The position numbers were made by a program, and so were the translations under genes. Of a stretch of 64,000 bases of DNA, positions 36,242 through 46,076 are shown one piece after another; the stretch's first letter is position 1; every line of letters begins with the position of its first letter. Source of the stretch: Vibrio sp. 14G-20 (GTDB lineage: Bacteria; Pseudomonadota; Gammaproteobacteria; Enterobacterales; Vibrionaceae); contig NZ_JAPHPW010000018.1 in assembly GCF_026241515.1 (NCBI RefSeq), positions 1 through 64,000 of the forward strand, written 5' to 3'. The notes under the pieces were generated by a model. It was not told where the DNA came from and ran no database searches. It saw only the letters and a program-made list of their open reading frames with translations.

Positions 36242-39200
36242 ATGACCGCACGTGAAACTGTGGTTCCAGTTTTACTTGAAAAAGTTTACAAGCTGATTCA
36301 AGACAAACTTGACCTTGCTCATCGACCTCTCGTAACTCAACTTGCTCAACACTTGTTTAGTAACGTTTCTCACGACGATCTGACTCAGAGAAACGAATCC
36401 GATTTATACGGTGCTGTAGTTAGCTTATGGCATCACATCAATGAAAAGAAAGCCGACGAAATCTCTGTACGCGTTTTCAACCCGACGGTAAGTCGTCAAG
36501 GTTGGCAGTCTACTCACACTATCGTTGAGATAGTCGTACCAGACAGCCCATTCCTTGTTGATTCCGTAAAAATGGCATTGACCCGCCTCGATCTCTCTTC
36601 TCACCTTATGCTTCATAACCCAACACAAATCTCTCGCTCAGATAAGGGCAGTGTTGTCGGTGTTAGCAATAACGAAGGTGCATTCCAGTCGCTTTTCCAT
36701 ATTGAGGTTGACCGTCTTAGCAGCAAAGCTGAAATGACCGCACTTAAAACCGAGCTACTGGATATCTTTACCGATACCGGTCTTGTGGTTAATGACTGGC
36801 TACAAATGGTAGAACGACTTGAAGAAGTCACCAATCAAGTTGAAGAGCAAAAAGAGACGATACCAGTCGATGGTCAGCGCTTTGATGAAACTCTCGCGTT
36901 CCTTCGTTGGTTAGGCGAGCACAACTTTACGTTTATGGGCTACAAGGAATATGACCTTGTTTCTGTGAATGGCGACACTGAACTACAACCTACCAAGGAG
37001 CAAGGCCTTGGTTTGTTCGCAAATTCAGATCGTGTACGTAACGTTAAGCTGTCTGAGTTTTCTGACTCGGCACGCTTAGAAGCGAAAAAACCATATGTAT
37101 TGATCGTAACTAAGGGCAACACGGCTTCACGCATTCACCGCCCAGCTTACAATGATTACATCGGTATCAAGAAGTTTGATAAAAACGGCAAGGTCATTGG
37201 TGAGCACCGCTTTACCGGTCTTTACACTTCTGCCGTTTATAACCAGACCGTTGAAACCATTCCTTTAGTTCGTGAGAAAGTTGAGCGTATCTTAGATGCA
37301 AGTGGTTACCGTAAGGGTTCATATTCTTACAAAGCTCTGCACAACATTCTTGAAAACTACCCACGTGATGAACTGCTTCAAGCTCGAGAAGAAGAGCTAC
37401 TTGAAGTAGGTACCGGCGTAGTACAAATGCAAGATCGCGATCTTCTGCGTTTGTTTGTTCGTAAAGACCCGTTTGGCCGTTTCTTCAGCTGTATGGTTTA
37501 CGTAACAAAAGATCGTTACAACACCGAACTTCGTCGTCAAACCCAGCGCATCTTGAAGCAATACTTCGGTTGTGAAGAAGAAGTCGAATTCACGACATAC
37601 TTCTCTGAAAGCCCACTGGCAAGAACGCACTATATTGTTCGTGTTGATAACAACAACATGGATGTGGACGTGAAAACAATTGAGCAAAATTTAATGGAAG
37701 TATCGTCTACGTGGGATGACCGCCTCTCTGAATCAATCGTTGCTAACTTCGGTGAGAGCAAAGGTCTTCCGTTATCGAAAGAGTACATGCGTGCATTCCC
37801 ACGTTCGTACAAAGAAGACATGATGCCAGGTTCTGCGGTAGCGGACATCGAGCGTTTAGAAGCACTAAGCGAAGACAACAAACTGGGTATGCTTTTCTAC
37901 CGTCCTCAAGAAGAAGCGGCAGACTCTAAAGCCGTTCGTTTGAAATTGTTCTACCACAGTGATGAGCCAATTCACTTGTCTGATGTTATGCCAATGCTTG
38001 AAAACTTTGGCCTGCGCGTTATTGGTGAATCACCTTATGAAGTGCGCAAGACTAATGGGGTGACTTATTGGATCCTTGATTTCTCGATGCTGCATAAGAG
38101 TGACAAGACGATTGATCTTCGTGAAGCTCGCGATCTTTTCCAACAAGCCTTTGCTGCAATTTGGGCAGGTGAGTTAGACAGCGATGGTTTCAACCGTCTG
38201 GTATTGGGTGCAGGTCTTTCTGGCCGTGAGATCTCTATCTTACGTGCTTATGCTCGTTACATGCGCCAAGTGGGTTTCCCATTCAGCCAACAATACATTG
38301 AAGACACATTGTCTCATTACCCAGATTTAGCAAAAGGGTTAGTGAGCTTATTCGGTAAGCGTTTTGACCCGAAACTGAAGGGTAGCGCGAAGGGCCAACA
38401 AGATCTTATTAAGAAGATCACTGAACAGTTGGATCATGTAGAAAGCTTGGATGATGATCGTATTATTCGTCGCTACATGGAAATGATCACTGCAACGCTT
38501 CGTACTAACTACTACCAGTTAGACGACAACAAACAGTCTAAACCTTGGTTGGCTCTGAAAATGAGACCAAGCGAGATTCCAGATATCCCAGCGCCGGTTC
38601 CTGCGTTTGAGATCTTCGTTTACGCACCAGACATTGAAGGTGTGCATCTACGTGGCGGTAAAGTCGCTCGTGGTGGTTTACGTTGGTCAGACCGTCAAGA
38701 GGATTTCCGTACTGAGATTCTAGGCTTAGTTAAAGCGCAACAAGTTAAGAACACGGTTATCGTACCGGTTGGTGCTAAAGGTGGTTTCGTGTGTAAGCGT
38801 CAGCACATGATGTCGGGCCGTGACGAGATCTTTGCGGAAGGTCAACGCTGTTATAAGCGCTTCATCCGTGCGTTACTAGATGTATCAGACAACATCATTG
38901 AAGGTGAGGTTATCCCACCTAAGAGTGTTGTTCGTCACGATGAAGATGATCCGTACTTGGTTGTTGCAGCCGATAAAGGTACCGCGACATTCTCAGATCT
39001 AGCGAACTCAGTAGCTGAAGAGTACAACTTCTGGCTAGGTGATGCGTTTGCATCGGGTGGCTCTAACGGTTATGACCATAAAGCTATGGGTATCACCGCG
39101 AAAGGTGGCTGGGAATCCGTTAAACGTCACTTCCGTGAAATGGGTATCAATTGTCAAAGCACAGACTTCACTGCGATCGGTGTAGGTGATATGGCGGGTG

Positions 39201-41083
39201 ACGTGTTTGGTAACGGTATGCTGCTATCTAAGCACATTCGTATGCAAGCGGCGTTTAACCACATGCACATCTTCATTGACCCGAACCCAGATTCAGCATC
39301 AAGCTGGGTAGAGCGTGATCGTCTGTTTAATCTGCCTCGCTCAAGCTGGGAAGATTACAATAAAGACCTGATTTCTCAAGGTGGTGGCATCTTCTCTCGT
39401 CGAGCGAAGTCCATCCATTTGACACCTGAAATTCAGAAAATGCTGGGCACCAAGAAAGCATCAATGGCACCCAATGACTTGATCAAAGCGATCTTGTCTA
39501 TGCAGGTTGATCTACTTTGGAACGGCGGTATTGGTACTTACGTTAAGTCTTCTAGCGAGACTCATACTGATGTGGGTGACCGTGCAAATGACGTGCTACG
39601 TATCGACGGCCGTGACTTGAAAGCTAAGGTTGTTGGTGAAGGCGGTAACTTAGGTATGACTCAACTGGGTCGTATCGAATACGCACTTACCGGTGGCCGA
39701 GTTAATACCGACTTCGTTGATAACGTTGGTGGTGTTGACTGTTCGGATAACGAAGTAAACATTAAGATCTTCTTGAATGGTTTGGTGTCAAACGGCGATC
39801 TTACTGTCAAGCAACGTAACCAAGTGCTTGAGTCGATGGAAGACGAAGTTGGCGAAATCGTACTAGATGATGCGTACTGCCAAGCTGAGTCAATCTCTGT
39901 TACTGAGCATCAAGGTGTTGGCTTAGTGAAAGAGCAAATCCGCTTCATTCACACAATGGAGAAAGCAGGGTACTTGGACCGCGGTTTGGAATACATTCCA
40001 GATGACGAAACGCTTCTAGAGCGTGAGAAACAAGGCCAAGCACTAACAAGACCAGAACTATCAGTATTGATTGCTTACGGCAAAATGGTACTGAAAGAAG
40101 ATCTTGTGAGCGATGATATTGCGAATGATGAGTTTCATGCTCAACAGTTAATGCAATACTTCCCAACTGAGTTACGACGTAACTATTCTCAACACATGGA
40201 TAACCATCCACTGCGTGCTGAAATCATCGCGACAGCACTTGCAAATCAAATGGTTAACGAGATGGGTTGTAACTTCGTGACTCGTTTGCAAGAAGAGACG
40301 GGCGCAAACATTGTTGATATTGCAAATGCTTACGCGGCATCTCGTGAGATCTACGGTTTGGGCAAAGTGCTTAAGAGCATTCGTGAACTGGATAATATCT
40401 CAAGTTCTGAGGCTCAATACGAGTTGCTTTACCACGTGCGCCGCACATTGCGTCGTCTAGCGCGTTGGTTACTAAGAAACCGTACCGGTAAACAGTCAGT
40501 GAATGCATTGATTGAATTGTACCAAGGTGATGTGGTGGCTATTACTGAGAAACTGGATGAAAACCTGGTAGCTTCAGAAGTAGAAGAGCACCAAGCAATG
40601 GCTCAGGTATGGATTGACCAGGGTGTAACAGCAGAACTGGCGAATTCAGTGGCTCGTTTGTCTAGTTTGTACTCAGCACTGGATATATCTACAGTGGCTC
40701 GTGAAACGGGTAAAACAGTACAACAAGCGTCTAAGCTTTACTTCAACCTTGGCGACCGTTTGTCATTGCACTGGTTCTTGAAGCAAATCAATGGCCAAGC
40801 TGTAGACAACAACTGGCAAGCACTGGCGCGTGCAGCATTTAGAGAAGATCTGGATTGGCAACAACGTCAGTTAACCGGCCAAGTACTTAACTGTGGTTGT
40901 GCTTCAGACATCGATGTGATTAAAGCGCTTGATGACTGGATGGAAAGTAACTCTGTTTCTCTACATCGTTGGGAAAGCATCCTAAACGAATTCAAAGTGG
41001 GTTCTGTTCATGAGTTTGCTAAATTCTCAGTAGCACTGCGTGAATTGATGCTGTTGAATCTAAACTGTATGTCGAAAGACTAG
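36242..41083 (+). CDS. gdhB: NAD-dependent glutamate dehydrogenase, 180-kDa class
   Basis: Large catabolic enzyme that oxidatively deaminates glutamate to 2-oxoglutarate and ammonia with NAD. The 1613 residues match the class (about 1600), with N-terminal ACT-like regulatory domains and a catalytic core near residues 800-1200 containing RGGLRWSDRQEDFRTEI, VPVGAKGGFV and the Rossmann segment IGVGDMAGDVFGNGML. The ATG at 36242 is preceded by GGAGTG, and an alternative start at 36227 has no such site. The gene is monocistronic and ends at its own terminator. In other bacteria this class is allosterically regulated by amino acids. Confidence 0.93.
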   Translation: MTARETVVPVLLEKVYKLIQDKLDLAHRPLVTQLAQHLFSNVSHDDLTQRNESDLYGAVVSLWHHINEKKADEISVRVFNPTVSRQGWQSTHTIVEIVVPDSPFLVDSVKMALTRLDLSSHLMLHNPTQISRSDKGSVVGVSNNEGAFQSLFHIEVDRLSSKAEMTALKTELLDIFTDTGLVVNDWLQMVERLEEVTNQVEEQKETIPVDGQRFDETLAFLRWLGEHNFTFMGYKEYDLVSVNGDTELQPTKEQGLGLFANSDRVRNVKLSEFSDSARLEAKKPYVLIVTKGNTASRIHRPAYNDYIGIKKFDKNGKVIGEHRFTGLYTSAVYNQTVETIPLVREKVERILDASGYRKGSYSYKALHNILENYPRDELLQAREEELLEVGTGVVQMQDRDLLRLFVRKDPFGRFFSCMVYVTKDRYNTELRRQTQRILKQYFGCEEEVEFTTYFSESPLARTHYIVRVDNNNMDVDVKTIEQNLMEVSSTWDDRLSESIVANFGESKGLPLSKEYMRAFPRSYKEDMMPGSAVADIERLEALSEDNKLGMLFYRPQEEAADSKAVRLKLFYHSDEPIHLSDVMPMLENFGLRVIGESPYEVRKTNGVTYWILDFSMLHKSDKTIDLREARDLFQQAFAAIWAGELDSDGFNRLVLGAGLSGREISILRAYARYMRQVGFPFSQQYIEDTLSHYPDLAKGLVSLFGKRFDPKLKGSAKGQQDLIKKITEQLDHVESLDDDRIIRRYMEMITATLRTNYYQLDDNKQSKPWLALKMRPSEIPDIPAPVPAFEIFVYAPDIEGVHLRGGKVARGGLRWSDRQEDFRTEILGLVKAQQVKNTVIVPVGAKGGFVCKRQHMMSGRDEIFAEGQRCYKRFIRALLDVSDNIIEGEVIPPKSVVRHDEDDPYLVVAADKGTATFSDLANSVAEEYNFWLGDAFASGGSNGYDHKAMGITAKGGWESVKRHFREMGINCQSTDFTAIGVGDMAGDVFGNGMLLSKHIRMQAAFNHMHIFIDPNPDSASSWVERDRLFNLPRSSWEDYNKDLISQGGGIFSRRAKSIHLTPEIQKMLGTKKASMAPNDLIKAILSMQVDLLWNGGIGTYVKSSSETHTDVGDRANDVLRIDGRDLKAKVVGEGGNLGMTQLGRIEYALTGGRVNTDFVDNVGGVDCSDNEVNIKIFLNGLVSNGDLTVKQRNQVLESMEDEVGEIVLDDAYCQAESISVTEHQGVGLVKEQIRFIHTMEKAGYLDRGLEYIPDDETLLEREKQGQALTRPELSVLIAYGKMVLKEDLVSDDIANDEFHAQQLMQYFPTELRRNYSQHMDNHPLRAEIIATALANQMVNEMGCNFVTRLQEETGANIVDIANAYAASREIYGLGKVLKSIRELDNISSSEAQYELLYHVRRTLRRLARWLLRNRTGKQSVNALIELYQGDVVAITEKLDENLVASEVEEHQAMAQVWIDQGVTAELANSVARLSSLYSALDISTVARETGKTVQQASKLYFNLGDRLSLHWFLKQINGQAVDNNWQALARAAFREDLDWQQRQLTGQVLNCGCASDIDVIKALDDWMESNSVSLHRWESILNEFKVGSVHEFAKFSVALRELMLLNLNCMSKD

Positions 41084-41106
41084 TTACTAGATAAGACGAA
41101 AAAGTA

Positions 41107-41136
41107 TAAGGGCAGGCCATCAGGTCTGCCTTTTTC
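41107..41136 (+). terminator. Terminator of gdhB
   Basis: GGCAGGCC pairs with GGTCTGCC around ATCA with one G-T pair and is followed by five T residues, about 30 bases past the stop. Confidence 0.82.
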
Positions 41137-41348
41137 GTTTGGCTAAACAATTTTCGATAAATTAACTATTCGTACAAGTCTCACTGTATTTAGTGAGCTG
41201 GTGGCAGAAGAGGTATAAGGAATATTCCCAATAGATAATCAGAGCTTGAAACGGTAACGTTTGCTTAATAATGAACCTCATTCGTCAGCAAACTCGATTA
41301 TCTTACCCTTACAGACAGTAATAGATTGAATAGTTGGGTAAATAAGTA

Positions 41349-41391
41349 AATAATATCGCCCCGTTTACACGGCGCTTTTTTCTATCGGAGG
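41349..41391 (+). promoter_or_regulatory. pyrD promoter and leader, possible pyrimidine control
   Basis: TAATAT (41351-41356) is a good -10 box, followed directly by a CGCCCC start region (41357-41362), a CCG / CGG hairpin with flanking GC pairs ending near 41374, a T run and then CGGAGG (41386-41391) before the ATG at 41396. In E. coli pyrC and pyrD, CTP-sensitive choice of start nucleotide in such a C-rich stretch determines whether a leader hairpin forms. The same arrangement here is suggestive, not proven. Confidence 0.5.
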
Positions 41392-41395
41392 CACA

Positions 41396-42406
41396 ATGCT
41401 TTACCGTCTAGCCAGAACTGGCTTTTTCCAACTTGATGCCGAAAAGGCTCATGATCTTGCAATTCAAAATTTCAAACGCTTCACCGGCACACCTATTGAT
41501 CTTTTGTATCGCCAACAATTACCTCACCGACCTGTAGAGTGCATGGGTCTTACTTTTAAAAACCCAGTTGGCCTTGCTGCCGGCCTAGACAAAAACGGCG
41601 AATGTATTGATGCATTTGGCGCAATGGGTTTTGGTTTTGTAGAAGTAGGGACTGTTACTCCTCGTCCACAAGCAGGTAATGACAAACCTCGTTTATTCCG
41701 CCTTGTTGAAGCTGAAGGTATCATTAACCGCATGGGCTTTAACAACCTAGGCGTCGACAACCTTGTTGAGAATGTTAAGAAGTCGAACTACGACGGCATC
41801 TTAGGCATCAACATCGGTAAGAACAAAGACACGCCAATTGAAAAGGGCGCAGAAGATTACATTATCTGTATGGAGAAGGTTTACCAATACGCGGGTTACA
41901 TTGCGGTAAATATCTCTTCACCAAACACTCCAGGACTTCGTTCCCTACAATACGGCGAAGCTCTAGACGATCTATTGTCTGAACTTAAAACGAAACAATC
42001 TGAACTGGAAGAGAAGTATGGTAAATATGTGCCTCTTGCTCTTAAGATTGCTCCGGATCTAAGTGACGACGAAATCAGCCAAATTTGTGAATCATTGATC
42101 AAAAATAAGATCGATGGTGTGATCGCAACAAACACAACATTGGATCGTTCAATCGTTGAAGGCATGAAGCATTGCGACGAAGCAGGTGGCCTAAGTGGAC
42201 GTCCTGTTCAATCTCGCAGTACTGAAGTTGTTCGTAAACTTTATCAAGAGCTTGGTGACCAACTGCCGATCATCGGGGTAGGTGGTGTTGATTCGTATGT
42301 TGCTGCAAAAGAGAAAATGATGGCAGGCGCTAAGCTTGTACAAGTTTACTCTGGTTTCATCTACAAAGGCCCAGGCCTAGTTGGCGACATCGTTAAAAAT
42401 CTATAA
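41396..42406 (+). CDS. pyrD: Dihydroorotate dehydrogenase (quinone), class 2
   Basis: FMN enzyme on the inner face of the cytoplasmic membrane that oxidises dihydroorotate to orotate and passes electrons to quinone. The 336 residues equal the E. coli length. The N-terminal MLYRLARTGFFQLDAEKAHDL is the membrane-associated helix pair of class 2 enzymes. NPVGLAAGLDKNGE binds FMN and the catalytic serine lies in NISSPNTPGLR. It heads the conserved block pyrD-zapC-rlmL-uup. Confidence 0.96.
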   Translation: MLYRLARTGFFQLDAEKAHDLAIQNFKRFTGTPIDLLYRQQLPHRPVECMGLTFKNPVGLAAGLDKNGECIDAFGAMGFGFVEVGTVTPRPQAGNDKPRLFRLVEAEGIINRMGFNNLGVDNLVENVKKSNYDGILGINIGKNKDTPIEKGAEDYIICMEKVYQYAGYIAVNISSPNTPGLRSLQYGEALDDLLSELKTKQSELEEKYGKYVPLALKIAPDLSDDEISQICESLIKNKIDGVIATNTTLDRSIVEGMKHCDEAGGLSGRPVQSRSTEVVRKLYQELGDQLPIIGVGGVDSYVAAKEKMMAGAKLVQVYSGFIYKGPGLVGDIVKNL

Positions 42407-42501
42407 GCGGTAATTGCTTTTATTTTTGAAAAGCGACAATCTGGCATCGTCTTACTAAAAGAGACACTGTAACTCACTGAGTTGTAGAGAAAAGCGATAA
42501 G

Positions 42502-42530
42502 AAAGAGGAATTCATTTCCTCTTTTTTTTT
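42502..42530 (+). terminator. Terminator of pyrD
   Basis: AAAGAGGAA pairs with TTCCTCTTT around TTCAT and is followed by six further T residues. Confidence 0.85.
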
Positions 42531-42611
42531 GCCTATTGCTCAGTAAAATTACTGTAATTGAAGGTAATTTTGCGTTTTACCTAATGGAATGGTTCAACAG
42601 TGTGAGACGAA

Positions 42612-43160
42612 ATGATGCTTAAACCTAGCGATACATGGAGTTGGTATTATGATGAGCAGCAATGTTCATTAATGCTAAACCTCGGAGAGGATATGATTTT
42701 CAAAACGAATCTGGTCCGCAATAAGCTGGTGGACTGCGCGTTTAGAGATAATGAATTCACCGTTGATGACGCATCTTCATACCAAACCTTCAAAGAACAA
42801 ATTTCTGGCTTAGAACTGTCTGAGCCTCGTCAAGCTGAATTAGCACTCTATTGTGTGGCAGCAAAGCGCTTCCATAAGCCTGTACAGCCTAAGAGTTGGT
42901 TCTTCGACTCACAAGGCGCTGGCCATGAATATCCTCAGGAAGGGGATATTGTACAAATGAATAACGAGCATAGCTTAGGCTATTTCATTGTATTAGAAGT
43001 GGGAGAGTGTGCGAGTCTATGCGCATTTGTCGACCTAGAAGAGTTCCTGTTAACGCCTTCAAAAGGGCTTCGATTTGGAGACTCAATAAAGGTGATGCAC
43101 GATAGAATGATAGACGCGAACGCTATTCTTCATCAAACGCACATTGCGATGGTCGGTTAG
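42612..43160 (+). CDS. zapC: Cell division protein ZapC
   Basis: Cytoplasmic Z-ring-associated protein that promotes FtsZ filament bundling. The 182 residues are the expected size, and the N-terminal LKPSDTWSWYYDEQQCSLMLNLG and the central AKRFHKPVQPKSWFFDSQG correspond to conserved ZapC segments. Two adjacent ATGs (42612 and 42615) could both serve as start. The position directly after pyrD matches E. coli (ycbW). Confidence 0.92.
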   Translation: MMLKPSDTWSWYYDEQQCSLMLNLGEDMIFKTNLVRNKLVDCAFRDNEFTVDDASSYQTFKEQISGLELSEPRQAELALYCVAAKRFHKPVQPKSWFFDSQGAGHEYPQEGDIVQMNNEHSLGYFIVLEVGECASLCAFVDLEEFLLTPSKGLRFGDSIKVMHDRMIDANAILHQTHIAMVG

Positions 43161-43669
43161 CCTTTCAATCTAAACCATCATTTCTCACACACATCGCAAC
43201 GCGTGAACCTGTCAAATCTTCCCCAAAATCGGCTTAATAGCCGATTTTTTTGTGCCTAAAAAACCTCATCCTGATAAATACATCACTGCTCAACCATTTA
43301 AATAGTGAACTTACGACTATTTTTTCACCTTAATTTCTGCCTGTTTTTATCGCTAGAAGTGTAATTTACCTATCTTTATTCCCTGTTTTCGCCCATTTGT
43401 AGCTAACTTTCACCTATAAATCTCACTTGGTATATACCAATTCAAAGGTGAATATAAATTCACATTGTCGTTTTGAGCAGTATTGGGTCATGAATCGTGT
43501 TGGATTGATAAGTCTTATGTTCTAAGGGTGTGTGGGTAAGCGATCGCTTCAAGGCTGTGCGTTTGCTAGCCAGTTAGAAGAAAGATTCAATGAAAAGACG
43601 CGTTTAGTGTGATGCTCTAGTTACAAATTCAGGTATAATCGAGCTCATTTTTATCAATAAAAGAACACT
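43161..43669. other. zapC-rlmL intergenic region with palindromes
   Basis: This 509-base gap has no gene that I can support. It holds the zapC terminator, a perfect 14-base palindrome TTGGTATATACCAA at 43427-43440 and a GTGAAT-ATAA-ATTCAC inverted repeat at 43448-43463. The rlmL promoter is probably in the last 60 bases, where TATAAT occurs in AGGTATAATCGAG. The palindromes may be operator sites or remnants of a small repeat. Confidence 0.5.
43225..43251 (+). terminator. Terminator of zapC
   Basis: AAAATCGGCT pairs with AGCCGATTTT around TAAT and is followed by T residues. Confidence 0.88.
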
Positions 43670-45790
43670 ATGAATCAATATCTAGCGGTTACCTCAAATG
43701 GCCTTGAGAATTTATTAGTTGAAGAACTAACCCAACTAGGGATTACAAACGCAAAACCTGTTCAAGCAGGTGTTAAATTCAAAGCCACCAATGAGCAAAT
43801 TTATCGTTGTTGTTTGTGGAGCCGTTTGGCTTCTCGATTTGTACGTGTCCTTTCTGAATTCACTTGTATGGACGACATGGATTTGTACCTATCAACCACT
43901 GCGGTTAACTGGGTAAATCAATTCCATAGCTCTAAACGTTTTGTTGTTGACTTCAATGGTACAAACAACGAAATCCGTAATAGCCAATACGGTGCAATGA
44001 AAGTAAAAGATGCCGTTGTTGATTGCTTCGAGAAGAAGTCTCTACCTCGTCCTTCTATCAGCAAAGAGAACCCAGACATCCGAATTCACGTTCGTCTACA
44101 CCGTGATAAAGCGATTCTTGGTGTTGATATGGTGGGCAGCGGTCTTCACCAACGTGGTTACCGTCCCGAATCAGGTCGCGCACCTCTGCGTGAAACTCTT
44201 GCTGCAGCGATTCTTCTTCGTAGTGGTTGGGATGCGACTAAGCCTTTCCTAGACCCTATGTGTGGTTCAGGTACGTTAGTGATTGAAGCGGCAATGATGG
44301 CTGCAAATATGGCTCCAGGTGTTAAACGACTAAAGTGGTGTTTTGAATCACTAGAAGACTTCGAACCAGAGCTATGGGCTGAAGTGAAAGCTGAAGCGAA
44401 CGTTCAAGGTCGTCGTGGTGTTAAGAAAGTAGAATGTAAGTTCTATGGCTATGACAATGACGAACGCATGATCAAAACAGCGCGTGACAATGCTCGTCGT
44501 GCTGGTGTTGAGGAGCTGATTGAATTCGAAGTAGGTGATGCAGCAAAACTTAAACGCCCTACAGAGTTTACTGATGGTGTGATTGTTTCTAACCCACCTT
44601 ATGGTGAGCGTCTTGGTACAGAGCCGGGTCTTATTGCTCTTTACACAGCGTTCGGCGCGCAGCTTAAAGCTGAATTTGGTGGTTGTAACGCGTCTATCTT
44701 CTCTAGTTCAGATGAACTACTTAGCTGCTTACGCATGCGTGCAGATAAACAGTTCAAATTGAATAACGGTGCGTTACCGTGTCACCAAAAGAACTACTCA
44801 ATTTCAGATCGTCCGATGTCAGAACGTCCAACGGGCGAGCAAGAGCAGCTAATTGCACCTGATTTCGCGAACCGTCTTAAAAAGAACATCGGCAAGATCG
44901 GTAAGTGGGCTAAGAAAGAGCAACTAGATTGCTACCGTATCTACGATGCTGACTTACCAGAATACAATGTAGCGATTGACGTATACCCGGGTCACCTTGT
45001 AATTCAAGAATACGCAGCACCGAAAGATGTGCCGGAAGACAAAGCTAAGCGTCGCTTAACCGATATCATCCGTGTTTCTATTCAAGTAACTGGCGTTGAA
45101 GCAAACAACGTCGTGCTTAAGGTTCGTAAGAAACAGAAGGGTCGTTCTCAATACCAGAAGATGGCTCAAGATTCATCTAACCTAGAAGTGAACGAGTACG
45201 GCGTTAAGCTGATTGTTAATCTTCATGATTACCTTGATACAGGCTTGTTCCTAGATCATAAGATCACTCGTCGTCGTATCGGTGAGATGGCTGCAGGTAA
45301 AGATTTCCTAAACCTGTTTGCTTACACTGGTAGTGCATCTGTTCATGCTGCTGTGGGTGGCGCTCGCTCTACAACAACGGTTGACATGTCGAATACCTAC
45401 CTTGAGTGGGCAAAACAGAACATGGAGCTTAATGGCCGTGTTGGTCGTCAACATCAGTTTGTTCAAGCTGACTGCTTACAGTGGTTGGTTAAAGAGCAGG
45501 GTTCTTATGACCTAATCTTTATTGATCCACCTACGTTCTCAAACTCTAAGCGTATGGATCAATCTTTCGATGTTCAACGTGATCACATTCAGTTGATGGA
45601 AAACCTTAAGCGTCTTCTTCGTGAAGAAGGCACGATTGTGTTCTCTAACAACAAGCGTCACTTCAAAATGGACTTGGAAGCTCTCGATGAGTTAGGTCTT
45701 AAGGCTCAGAACATCTCAGCTAAGACACTTCCTTTGGACTTCTCTCGCAACAAGCACATTCATAACTGCTGGTTGATTACACATAAGTAG
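43670..45790 (+). CDS. rlmL: Bifunctional 23S rRNA methyltransferase RlmKL
   Basis: Fused enzyme that makes m2G2445 (RlmL half) and m7G2069 (RlmK half) in 23S rRNA. The 706 residues match E. coli (702). An N-terminal THUMP RNA-binding domain (about 45-155) is followed by the RlmL methyltransferase (about 160-390, DPMCGSGTLVIEAAMMA and SNPPYGERLG) and the RlmK methyltransferase (about 460-700, NLFAYTGSASVHAAVGG and IDPPTFSNSKRM). The gene lies upstream of the glutaredoxin-like gene and uup, as in other Vibrio. Confidence 0.96.
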   Translation: MNQYLAVTSNGLENLLVEELTQLGITNAKPVQAGVKFKATNEQIYRCCLWSRLASRFVRVLSEFTCMDDMDLYLSTTAVNWVNQFHSSKRFVVDFNGTNNEIRNSQYGAMKVKDAVVDCFEKKSLPRPSISKENPDIRIHVRLHRDKAILGVDMVGSGLHQRGYRPESGRAPLRETLAAAILLRSGWDATKPFLDPMCGSGTLVIEAAMMAANMAPGVKRLKWCFESLEDFEPELWAEVKAEANVQGRRGVKKVECKFYGYDNDERMIKTARDNARRAGVEELIEFEVGDAAKLKRPTEFTDGVIVSNPPYGERLGTEPGLIALYTAFGAQLKAEFGGCNASIFSSSDELLSCLRMRADKQFKLNNGALPCHQKNYSISDRPMSERPTGEQEQLIAPDFANRLKKNIGKIGKWAKKEQLDCYRIYDADLPEYNVAIDVYPGHLVIQEYAAPKDVPEDKAKRRLTDIIRVSIQVTGVEANNVVLKVRKKQKGRSQYQKMAQDSSNLEVNEYGVKLIVNLHDYLDTGLFLDHKITRRRIGEMAAGKDFLNLFAYTGSASVHAAVGGARSTTTVDMSNTYLEWAKQNMELNGRVGRQHQFVQADCLQWLVKEQGSYDLIFIDPPTFSNSKRMDQSFDVQRDHIQLMENLKRLLREEGTIVFSNNKRHFKMDLEALDELGLKAQNISAKTLPLDFSRNKHIHNCWLITHK

Positions 45791-45815
45791 TTAAGAGATT
45801 GTATAAGGATATATA

Positions 45816-46076
45816 GTGCTGACTCTCTACAGTACAGAAGGGTGCCATCTATGTGAGATGGCATTCCAACTCACGGAACAGTTAAACATTAGCCATCACG
45901 TCAACGTTGTTGACATTGCATTTAATGATGAGCTTTTTTCCCGTTACGGGGTCACTATTCCGGTACTCAAATTTGAAAGCTCTGACCTTTCTCAAAGCTC
46001 AGAGCTTAACTGGCCATTTGGCTTGTTAGAACTTAATGATTGGTTAAAGAAGAATGGCATTACTTACAATTCATAA
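45816..46076 (+). CDS. Glutaredoxin-family protein
   Basis: The 86 residues form a short thioredoxin-like fold of the DUF836/glutaredoxin type. The redox motif is CHLC in LYSTEGCHLCEMA (residues 10-13), and the cis-proline is in YGVTIPVLKF. It is cytoplasmic, with no signal peptide. It starts with GTG, preceded by AAGGA at 45804-45809, 25 bases after rlmL. Its 3' end overlaps the start of uup by 23 bases, so the two are translationally linked. The substrate is unknown. Confidence 0.85.
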   Translation: MLTLYSTEGCHLCEMAFQLTEQLNISHHVNVVDIAFNDELFSRYGVTIPVLKFESSDLSQSSELNWPFGLLELNDWLKKNGITYNS

